Below are positions 1 through 7,186 of a DNA stretch of 64,000 nt, piece by piece; position 1 is the stretch's first letter; each line of letters opens with the position of its first letter. Below the pieces are notes generated by a model that saw nothing but the letters and a program-made list of their open reading frames with translations, was not told the origin of the DNA and made no database searches. Origin of the DNA: Micavibrio_B sp964633355. Lineage in GTDB: Bacteria; Pseudomonadota; Alphaproteobacteria; Micavibrionales; Micavibrionaceae. The translations under genes were made by a program, and so were the position numbers. The stretch is from NCBI GenBank assembly GCA_964633355.1, contig CAZWGO010000006.1, forward strand, positions 1 through 64,000, written 5' to 3'.

Positions 1-107
1 CGATCCGGATCGGGCGTTTCTTTAAAATACTGCGTCATCAAGGTAAGCTTTTGGTTGCGCGAGGGTGTTAATAAAATACTCTCTAATAAAGCGGCGAAAG
101 CTTTCAT
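1..107 (-). CDS. ATP-dependent DNA ligase, N-terminal fragment
   Basis: Only the first 35 codons lie in the window and the gene runs off the left edge. The ATG at 107-105 overlaps the stop of the MBL nuclease gene by four bases (ATGA), so the two are translationally coupled. The fragment contains LTPSRNQK and ends in TPDPDR, the usual opening of the ATP-dependent ligase found beside Lhr-type helicase, MBL nuclease and PdeM phosphoesterase. That family seals nicks using ATP through a lysine-AMP intermediate; the catalytic lysine is not in view. The assignment rests on the short N-terminus plus the diagnostic neighbourhood. Confidence 0.7.
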   Translation of the reverse strand, partial: MKAFAALLESILLTPSRNQKLTLMTQYFKETPDPD

Positions 108-1090
108 TCTTCTTCATCCTCGCGGCCTTGCAGATGAAGCGGCGCGGCTTTCAACCCTTGTGTTTCGCACCAATAGACAAGCGCGTCTTCGCGTCCATGG
201 GTAACCCAAATTTCCCCTGCACCTGTGTCCTTGATTGTATCCTGCAATTCATTCCAGTCGGCGTGATCGGAGATGACCAGCGGCATCTCAACGCCTCGCT
301 GCCGAATGCGCTGCTTGACCATCATCCATCCCGATGCCATGCCGATGATAGGCTCGGCCAACCTTCGCGCCCAAACTTCCTGTAAAGCCGAAGGCGGGGC
401 CAAAACGATGGCGCCTTTGAAGACGTCACGCGGCACACCTGTGGCTTTTCTTAAATCACCTAGATCGACGCCGTGTTCCTGATAATAATCAGAGCAACTG
501 AACAAAGCGCCATGCATATAAATCGGCGCGTCATATCCGGCCTCTCTTAAAAGATTGATCAGCCTTTGTGTCTTGCCGAGTGCATAACAGCCGATCACAT
601 GACTACGCTCTGGAAAATTCTTGACACTGTGCAGGAGTTTTTCAATCTCGGTTTGCGGCGGCGGATGCTGGAAGACGGGAAGGCCGAACGTGGCTTCGGT
701 AACGAATATATCACATTGAACGGGCTCGAACGGCGTGCAGGTTCCGTCATGATATCTTTTGTAATCGCCGGACACGACAATGCGACAGCCTTTCCATTCC
801 AAAAGGACCTGTGCACTGCCCAGAATATGCCCTGCCGGATAGAGCGTAATGCATACATCTCCCATCACCACAGTTTCGCCGTAAGAAACAGGCTGAAAAC
901 TCTGCGCACAGTCTTCTCCGTAGCGTTGTTTCATAATGCCGATCGTGTCCGGCGTTGCCAGAACATGTTTATGCCCCCATCTGGCATGGTCGGCATGGCC
1001 ATGGGTAATAATCGCGCGATCAACGGGGAAAGGGGGGTCGATAAATGCCTTTATGGGTTCTATATAAAGATCATGGCGCAGCAGTCTCAT
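104..1090 (-). CDS. Ligase-associated metallo-beta-lactamase-fold DNA exonuclease
   Basis: A 328-residue member of the beta-CASP/MBL nuclease family that travels with ATP-dependent ligase and Lhr-type helicase in bacterial DNA repair cassettes. The metal-binding motif THGHADHARWGH lies at residues 29-40, followed by a ligand His in AGHILGSAQ near 88 and Asp in SGDY near 109. A late SDHADW matches the beta-CASP motif. I start at the ATG at 1090 because the family begins just before a D-x-Y-I-x-P segment; an in-frame extension of 17 residues to 1141 has no family support. It is divergent from the helicase gene, with starts that overlap or nearly touch, and coupled to the ligase by an ATGA overlap. 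Confidence 0.88.
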   Translation of the reverse strand: MRLLRHDLYIEPIKAFIDPPFPVDRAIITHGHADHARWGHKHVLATPDTIGIMKQRYGEDCAQSFQPVSYGETVVMGDVCITLYPAGHILGSAQVLLEWKGCRIVVSGDYKRYHDGTCTPFEPVQCDIFVTEATFGLPVFQHPPPQTEIEKLLHSVKNFPERSHVIGCYALGKTQRLINLLREAGYDAPIYMHGALFSCSDYYQEHGVDLGDLRKATGVPRDVFKGAIVLAPPSALQEVWARRLAEPIIGMASGWMMVKQRIRQRGVEMPLVISDHADWNELQDTIKDTGAGEIWVTHGREDALVYWCETQGLKAAPLHLQGREDEEE

Positions 1091-3526
1091 AAGAGTAAAA
1101 ATGGAGGTGAGTTGATAAAAGACAAGGGTCTTGAAGCTCACCCTCTAACGCTGTGGCTCAAAAGTCGTGGCTGGGATTGGTTCCCTCATCAACTTGATGT
1201 TCTTGAAACTGCCCAAGCGGGTAAAGACCTTATTCTATCTGCGCCGACAGGCTCGGGAAAAACGCTTGCCGGATTTTTACCGTCTTTGATCGATTTGACA
1301 TCTGGAACTAAAATCAAAGGCCTGCATACGATTTACATTTCGCCGCTTAAAGCTCTGGCCACCGACGTTCACCGCAATGTCGGACGCCCCATCGAAGAAG
1401 GCGACCTGAAAATCACATATGAAACCAGAACCGGCGATACCAAGGCAGGAGCGCGAGCGCGCCAGAAAACCAAGCCGCCGAATATTTTGATGACAACGCC
1501 CGAGTCACTGGCGCTTTTGCTCTCTTATACGAATGCCGACGAATATTTCAAAGACCTTCGCTATATCATCATCGATGAACTTCATGCCCTGATGTCCTCC
1601 AAACGCGGTGATTTATTGTCATTGGGTATTGCGCGGCTGTCTTCTCTTGCGCCAAAGATGCAAAAAATCGGCCTATCGGCGACACTTGCCAATCCAGAAA
1701 TTGCGAAAGAATGGCTTTGCGGTTCCAAGGGAGAGATTGTTCTGTCTCCCGCCAAAACTCTGCCGCATATCAAAATCTTGAAATCGGAATCACGCATACC
1801 TTGGGCGGGGCATATGGCGACCTATGCGATGCCGGAGATTTACGAAGAAATATCGAAAGCAAAAATGAGCGTTGTCTTCGTCAATACGCGGGCGCAGGCT
1901 GAACTGATCTTTCAGAATTTGTGGAGAATTAACGACAAAAATCTAAAAATCGGACTTCACCACGGTTCACTGGAAAGAACAATTCGGCAGAAAGTGGAAG
2001 CGGGCATGGCGCAGGGTTTATTGAACTGCGTTGTCGCGACATCGTCGCTCGATCTCGGTCTTGACTGGGCGGAAGTCGATCTTGTTTTACAAATAGGGGC
2101 TCCGAAAGGTATCAGCCGTTTGCTGCAGCGAATTGGTCGTTCCAACCACCGCCTGAATGAACCAAGCAAGGCGGTGCTTGTGCCAACCAATCGTTTCGAA
2201 TGGCTCGAATGTATCGCCGCGAAAGATGCTATTTTGCACAAGGAAATGGACGGGCAAGAAACGCGCAAAGGCGGGCTGGATGTGCTGGCACAGCATATTT
2301 TTGGTACGGCATGTGCGGGACCTTTCGATGCTGACAAGATTTATACCGAAGTTAAGACCGCATGGCCTTATCAAGAATTAACCAGAACAGAATTCGATAA
2401 AGTTTTGGAATTCGTTACCGATGGCGGTTATGCGCTTAAAACCTATGATCGCTTCAAGAAAATTCAGGTGAATGAAGAGGGTCTTCATGAACTGACTTCC
2501 AAACGCTTTGCCCAACTTTACCGCATGAATATCGGTACTATTGTTGAATCTCCGTTGCTCAAAGTCAAAATGGGCCGAAAATATCTCGGCACGATCGAAG
2601 AATTTTTTATCAACAATCTAACTGCCGGCGACACGTTCTATTTTGCAGGGCAATTGGTCGAATATAAGGGCATGCGGGAAACTGAGGTCATCGTAGGTCG
2701 CGGCAAGGGCGATGATGCAAAAATCCCTAGCTATGACGGTGGCAAATTACCTCTTAGTACGCATCTATCCTTACGCGTTCGTGAATTGATCGAAAAGCCA
2801 GAAAACTGGAAGCTTCTTCCCGACACGGTCCGCGACTGGTTGCAATTGCAATCGGATAAATCCGAAGTCCCGGGAACCGAATATTTGCTGGTGGAGATTT
2901 TTCCGCGTAGCGGAAGGTTTTATATGGTTGCATATCCATTCGCCGGATATTCGGCTCATAAGACTCTCGGCTTTTTGTTGTTGCGGCGTATGGCAAGGCT
3001 TGGGTACAAACCGCTCGGTTTCGTGCAAACGGACTACGCAGTCTGCGTCTGGTCGCTGCGGGAACCAAAAGATGCCAATGATTTATTTTCTCTCGATCTT
3101 TTGGGAGAAGAGCTTCATGAATGGCTGCTGGAAACGCCATTGTTGAAACGAACATTCCGTGAAGCGGCGGTTGTCGCGGGTTTGATCGAGCGGCGCCATC
3201 CGGGGCTGCAAAAAACAGGCAAGCAAATGACATTCAGCTCGGATTTAATTTATGACGTTTTACAAAAATATGAACCGGATCATATTTTGCTCCGTGCCGC
3301 ACGCGAAGACGCGACAAGCGGTCTGATCGATACAGGACGCCTGTCGGACATGCTGATCAATGTGCAAGGAAAGATAAAAGTGAAATATCTTGATCAGGTT
3401 TCGCCTTTGGCGGTTCCCATGATGCTGGAGTTGGCGAGGGAAGGCGTGCCGCGCAAAGAACAGGGCGAATATTTTATACAGGATCTGGAAGAAAGCCTGA
3501 TGGTCGAGTCGGGACTTCAGCCATGA
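1073..3526 (+). CDS. Ligase-associated DEXH-box DNA helicase (Lhr-type)
   Basis: A superfamily 2 helicase of 817 residues, the usual size for the ligase-associated Lhr class. Motif I is APTGSGKT near residue 57, motif II is DELH near 168, motif III is LSATLANP, and the motif V/VI region contains ATSSLDLGLD followed by QRIGRSNHR. A long C-terminal Lhr-specific region follows. The frame is open far upstream (from 566) but that part is antisense to the MBL gene. Plausible starts are ATG at 1073, overlapping the divergent MBL start by 18 bases, or TTG at 1112, four bases after GGAGG at 1103. I report the ATG. Its role with the neighbouring ligase, nuclease and phosphoesterase is inferred to be DNA repair. 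Confidence 0.9.
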   Translation: MAQQSHKSKNGGELIKDKGLEAHPLTLWLKSRGWDWFPHQLDVLETAQAGKDLILSAPTGSGKTLAGFLPSLIDLTSGTKIKGLHTIYISPLKALATDVHRNVGRPIEEGDLKITYETRTGDTKAGARARQKTKPPNILMTTPESLALLLSYTNADEYFKDLRYIIIDELHALMSSKRGDLLSLGIARLSSLAPKMQKIGLSATLANPEIAKEWLCGSKGEIVLSPAKTLPHIKILKSESRIPWAGHMATYAMPEIYEEISKAKMSVVFVNTRAQAELIFQNLWRINDKNLKIGLHHGSLERTIRQKVEAGMAQGLLNCVVATSSLDLGLDWAEVDLVLQIGAPKGISRLLQRIGRSNHRLNEPSKAVLVPTNRFEWLECIAAKDAILHKEMDGQETRKGGLDVLAQHIFGTACAGPFDADKIYTEVKTAWPYQELTRTEFDKVLEFVTDGGYALKTYDRFKKIQVNEEGLHELTSKRFAQLYRMNIGTIVESPLLKVKMGRKYLGTIEEFFINNLTAGDTFYFAGQLVEYKGMRETEVIVGRGKGDDAKIPSYDGGKLPLSTHLSLRVRELIEKPENWKLLPDTVRDWLQLQSDKSEVPGTEYLLVEIFPRSGRFYMVAYPFAGYSAHKTLGFLLLRRMARLGYKPLGFVQTDYAVCVWSLREPKDANDLFSLDLLGEELHEWLLETPLLKRTFREAAVVAGLIERRHPGLQKTGKQMTFSSDLIYDVLQKYEPDHILLRAAREDATSGLIDTGRLSDMLINVQGKIKVKYLDQVSPLAVPMMLELAREGVPRKEQGEYFIQDLEESLMVESGLQP

Positions 3527-4170
3527 AAATTGACTTTGCCGGGCAAGAATTTACTCTTCATTCGAGCGGCGCTTTATTTTGGCCAGTCACATCTACTTTA
3601 ATCGTTGCCGATGCGCATTTGGAAAAAGGCTCGTCTTTTGCCAAGCGAGGATATCATCTGCCGCCCTATGACAGCCATGTCGCCCTTAAGAAATTAATGG
3701 AAGTATGCGAAAAACTTTCCGCGCAGCGGTTGATGATCCTTGGTGATTTTTTTCATGACAATGCGGCGCATCTGCGACTGAGTCCGGAAAGCCTTCTTTT
3801 ATTCAACGCACTAAAAAAATTTCCGGTGATATGGGTCAAAGGTAATCATGACGTCGGCTATAAGCCTTCCGGTATCGACGTTTATGACGATTACAAAGAA
3901 AGCGGCATCTGGTTTCGCCATGAAGCCTCGAAGGAAAAAGATTGTGAAATCAGCGGGCATTTCCATCCCAAAAGCGAATTTTCCTACAAGGGCAAAATAT
4001 TCAGGGAACGCTGCTTTGTCGAAGATGGATGCAAATTGATGCTACCTGCTTTCGGTGCTTATACAGGCGGACTATCCGTACAGCACGAAGCCATTCGGCA
4101 ACATTTCGGTAAAGAGCTTCACCAATATGTGATTATTAATGACCGCGTCATTCGCGTTCCGCAGTCTTAA
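3523..4170 (+). CDS. pdeM: Ligase-associated calcineurin-like phosphoesterase PdeM
   Basis: A 215-residue metallophosphoesterase. The two-metal site shows as ADAHLEKG (Asp30, His32), GDFFHDN near 74, VKGNHD near 105 and SGHFHPK. This is the fourth member of the lhr/MBL/lig/pdeM repair cassette. Its ATG overlaps the helicase stop by four bases (ATGA), so expression is coupled. It converges on the permease gene, with the two stop codons sharing the palindrome TTAA. The substrate of this subfamily is not settled. Confidence 0.88.
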   Translation: MKIDFAGQEFTLHSSGALFWPVTSTLIVADAHLEKGSSFAKRGYHLPPYDSHVALKKLMEVCEKLSAQRLMILGDFFHDNAAHLRLSPESLLLFNALKKFPVIWVKGNHDVGYKPSGIDVYDDYKESGIWFRHEASKEKDCEISGHFHPKSEFSYKGKIFRERCFVEDGCKLMLPAFGAYTGGLSVQHEAIRQHFGKELHQYVIINDRVIRVPQS

Positions 4171-5291
4171 TCTTCCTTGGGATAAGTTTTCTTCTCGATA
4201 ACTAAAACTTCGCCTTCGCGCTTTCTCGGCAAATAACTCCATTCCAGTACCAGATTATAGGCAACGGCAAGCAATGTTGGCCCAACAAACAATCCGATAA
4301 AGCCGAATGCTAAAATACCGCCGACAACGCCAAGCAAAACGAGGATAAGTGGCAGGTTGGACCCAAGGCTGATAAAATATGGCCGTAGCACATTATCGAC
4401 GCCGCTGATAATCAGCAGGCCCCATATGCCAAGAAAAATCGCATTGCCGGGTTCGTTCTCGGCGAAAAGCCAAAGTGTGGCGGNNNNNNNNNNGGGTATC
4501 CAGACAAAAGGCGGTCCGCCTGGAACAAGCGAAAGAATAAATGTCAGGAGGCCAAGAAATGGCGCACCGGGAATACCGGTAAACCAGAAACCAGCGGCGG
4601 CGGCAACGCCCTGAACGACGGCGGTTCCAACAACTCCATAAATAACGGCAATTAATGTTCCTTTGGAAACGGCAAGCAAATGGACCGCTTTCGGTCCACC
4701 GAAATTCTCGATCAGGTCTTTCAATCGACTGGCTGTTAAAACTCCGTGGCGGAACATAAAAAAGGAGATGACAACGCTTAATAGAACATCGATCGCCCCG
4801 CGTCCGATCGTGGCCGTAATGGCTAAAAGTTTTTGCGTAATATCGCCGTAATGTGTCTGCAGTAATTCAGGAATCTTACTTTTATCCTGAATATATTCGC
4901 TCCAGAAAGAATCCGCATATTCGCCGATCAAGGGAATATCCATCGCCCATTGAGGCGGTCGGTCGGGCTGGTTGCGAATGGCCTCGGTCGCGGCAACAAC
5001 AAAGCCGCGGAAACTGTCAACGAGGGTGACGCCGACGAAGATGAACGGAACAAGAAAGAAGACGCCGAGCAGGGCCGTCATGATTAGGGCGGCCAATGTC
5101 GTGCGATTCTCTAATTTCCGTTCCAGCCAGATAAAGGCCGGCCAGGTGGCCAAAGTCAGGATAAGAGAGAGGAGAATGGCGGGGATAAAGGGTTCTATTA
5201 TCATAACCCCCATGACGAAGATCACGACAATAGCGGCAATGGCAACAAGTAGCCTGATGATTGAAACCCTGTCCTGAAGGTCTATTTTCAT
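4167..5291 (-). CDS. AI-2E/PerM family inner-membrane transporter (interrupted by assembly gap)
   Basis: About 374 residues as assembled, with the eight or so hydrophobic segments typical of the AI-2E exporter (PerM, former UPF0118) family. The C-terminal signature DNVLRPYFIS followed by a glycine-rich GVVGGILAFGFIGLFVGP block is clear. Substrates of most members are unknown; some act in autoinducer-2 or Na+/H+ exchange, so a specific function is not claimed. Ten Ns fall inside the conserved VWIP...ATLWLF segment but the frame is kept. Family alignment suggests nothing is missing there (see findings). It is monocistronic, divergent from the gene at 5386 and convergent with pdeM. Confidence 0.85.
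   Translation of the reverse strand: MKIDLQDRVSIIRLLVAIAAIVVIFVMGVMIIEPFIPAILLSLILTLATWPAFIWLERKLENRTTLAALIMTALLGVFFLVPFIFVGVTLVDSFRGFVVAATEAIRNQPDRPPQWAMDIPLIGEYADSFWSEYIQDKSKIPELLQTHYGDITQKLLAITATIGRGAIDVLLSVVISFFMFRHGVLTASRLKDLIENFGGPKAVHLLAVSKGTLIAVIYGVVGTAVVQGVAAAAGFWFTGIPGAPFLGLLTFILSLVPGGPPFVWIPXXXXATLWLFAENEPGNAIFLGIWGLLIISGVDNVLRPYFISLGSNLPLILVLLGVVGGILAFGFIGLFVGPTLLAVAYNLVLEWSYLPRKREGEVLVIEKKTYPKED
4484..4493. other. Assembly gap (10 N)
   Basis: Ten undetermined bases inside the AI-2E transporter gene. The flanks share a two-base GG end, and joining them on that overlap restores I-P-A-T-L-W, the arrangement normal for the family. This suggests a scaffolding placeholder rather than ten real missing bases. 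Confidence 0.95.
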
Positions 5292-5330
5292 GAAAAATAC
5301 GGGCTTTCCGGGTAATAAATAAACAAAATC

Positions 5331-5358
5331 TTGATTAATAGGGCCTTTATACTATAAC
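5331..5358 (+). promoter_or_regulatory. Candidate sigma-70 promoter
   Basis: TTGATT (5331-5336) and TATAAC (5353-5358) are separated by 16 bases and sit about 28 bases upstream of the ATG at 5386. This is the only good promoter-like pair in the 94-base divergent region and would drive the membrane protein and RhlE-like helicase genes. Confidence 0.5.
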
Positions 5359-5385
5359 ACTCCAACATCTATTTTACAGAGGCTA

Positions 5386-5823
5386 ATGGAAATTTTGCGC
5401 CGTCATTTTGGGTTGGCAGTTCTCCTGTCCGAGCTAGGGCATGTATTCTGCTGTGTACTCCCTACTATTTTTACCGTTTTGAGTTTTGCCGCCAATATCG
5501 GTTTGATCGGCATGGCTCCGTCATGGCTGCTCGAAATCCATGAAAAAATCCATCATTACGAAGTCCATATCATCTCCTTTTCTGGAATTGTGCTGGTTCT
5601 TGGCTGGGCCGCTTTATATTTAAGCCGCAAAGTCGATTGCCATGATACAGGCTGCGGTCATCCGCCTTGCGATAGCGGCAAGCGTGAAAATGGTCGCATC
5701 ATGATCGTTGCGACAATACTTTTCTTAATCAATCTTTCTATTTACGCGTTTGTGCATAAAAATATTCTTCATCTGGATGTTTTCTCTTTTGCCGAAACCA
5801 CACATGAGGAACATATACATTGA
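5386..5823 (+). CDS. Small Cys/His-rich membrane protein, unknown function
   Basis: A 145-residue protein with three to four hydrophobic segments: around 8-45 with a Cys-Cys pair in HVFCCVLP, around 60-78, and 105-125. A hydrophilic loop carries DCHDTGCGHPPC and the tail ends in HEEHIH. The paired cysteines in the first membrane region plus a Cys/His loop recall MerC/MerT-type metal transporters, but I cannot assign it to that family. The stop (TGA 5821-5823) overlaps the TTG start of the following helicase gene, so the two form an operon from the promoter at 5331. Confidence 0.65.
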   Translation: MEILRRHFGLAVLLSELGHVFCCVLPTIFTVLSFAANIGLIGMAPSWLLEIHEKIHHYEVHIISFSGIVLVLGWAALYLSRKVDCHDTGCGHPPCDSGKRENGRIMIVATILFLINLSIYAFVHKNILHLDVFSFAETTHEEHIH

Positions 5824-7112
5824 CTACATTTGCTGAATTAGGTCTGGGCGAAAATATTTTGAAGGCTGTCGCCGAACGTGGATATAGCGAGGCGACACCT
5901 ATTCAGGAACAAGCTATCCCGCATATCCTGATGATGCGTGATCTGATCGGGCTGGCCCAAACAGGTACAGGTAAAACGGCAAGCTTTACGCTGCCGATGA
6001 TTGAGATTCTTGCATCTGGTCGTGCTAGATCGCGCATGCCTAGATCACTTGTTCTCACGCCAACACGCGAATTAGCAGCGCAAGTAGCCGAAAACTTCGA
6101 TATCTATGGTAAATATCACAAGCTCAGCAAAGTTCTTCTGGTCGGCGGCGAGTCGATGGGCGAGCAGGTGAAGCAGCTTGAAAAAGGCGTCGACGTATTA
6201 ATCGCCACCCCGGGTCGTTTGCTGGATTTATTCGAGCGCGGCCAGATATTGATGACCGATATTAAAATCCTCGTCATTGACGAGGCCGACCGCATGCTGG
6301 ATATGGGTTTTATTCCTGATATCGAAAAAATTATCAGCCGCTTGCCGAAATCTCGCCAGACCCTCTTATTCTCGGCAACGATGCCGCCGGAAATTCAGAA
6401 GCTGACGGAGAAATTTCAGAGCAATCCAAAGCAGGTCTCGGTTTCGAAACCGGCAACGACAGCGGATACGATCGAACAGCGTTTGATGAAGGTTTCGTCG
6501 AGCGATAAAAAATATGCGCTGCGCAGCCTGCTGGAAAAAGAGAACGTCAAAAACGCTTTTGTATTCTGCAACCGCAAGCGCGATGTCGATATGCTTGGCA
6601 AATGGCTCAAGGAAAAAGGTTTCTCTGCCGCGGCATTGCACGGCGACATGGTTCAATCGATCCGGACCAAAACACTTCAGGATTTTAAAGATGGCAATAT
6701 CGTCTTTATGGTGTGTTCGGATGTTGCCGCTCGCGGCCTCGACGTCATTGGCGTATCTCATGTCTTCAATTATGACGTGCCGATCAATCCGGACGACTAC
6801 GTCCACCGTATCGGCAGAACTGGTCGGGCGGGACAATCCGGTAAAGCTTGGACATTATGTACGGACGATGACGATAAATTCGTCGATGCCATTCATAAGC
6901 GTATAGGTAAAAACGTCGAAACTGTGGTTTATGATAAAAAATCCAAAGAAAGCAAAGATTTAAAGTCTTTTGCTGAGAAAAAAGATCAGGAACGTCGTCC
7001 GGCGACCGACAAACCTGTCCCTCCTGTAGAGAGAAAACGTAAAATTGTGGATGAAGATGGTCCATCTGGCTTTACGGATGACGATCTTCCGGCATTTCTT
7101 CAGCGTCGGTAA
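5820..7112 (+). CDS. DEAD-box ATP-dependent RNA helicase, RhlE-like
   Basis: A 430-residue DEAD-box helicase that remodels RNA or RNP, commonly in ribosome assembly or mRNA decay. The Q motif is in the first 30 residues, motif I is AQTGTGKT near 46, Ia PTRELA, motif II DEAD near 154, motif III SAT, and motif VI HRIGRTGRAGQSG. The C-terminal tail is charged and low in complexity, as in RhlE. The start is TTG at 5820: the N-terminus TTFAELGLGENIL matches the family start, no ATG lies upstream in frame, and AGGA at 5807-5810 is correctly spaced. TTGA overlap couples it to the upstream membrane protein gene. Confidence 0.92.
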   Translation: MTTFAELGLGENILKAVAERGYSEATPIQEQAIPHILMMRDLIGLAQTGTGKTASFTLPMIEILASGRARSRMPRSLVLTPTRELAAQVAENFDIYGKYHKLSKVLLVGGESMGEQVKQLEKGVDVLIATPGRLLDLFERGQILMTDIKILVIDEADRMLDMGFIPDIEKIISRLPKSRQTLLFSATMPPEIQKLTEKFQSNPKQVSVSKPATTADTIEQRLMKVSSSDKKYALRSLLEKENVKNAFVFCNRKRDVDMLGKWLKEKGFSAAALHGDMVQSIRTKTLQDFKDGNIVFMVCSDVAARGLDVIGVSHVFNYDVPINPDDYVHRIGRTGRAGQSGKAWTLCTDDDDKFVDAIHKRIGKNVETVVYDKKSKESKDLKSFAEKKDQERRPATDKPVPPVERKRKIVDEDGPSGFTDDDLPAFLQRR

Positions 7113-7186
7113 AGCCTTTAGATTATTGACTTAAGGTCGGGATTAGACGACAAATAAGTATATTTAATTCTACATGTCCCGCCCTT

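Noticed and set aside
566..1072. Long N-terminal extension of the helicase reading frame
   Set aside because: It is antisense to the well-conserved MBL nuclease gene and has no helicase features.
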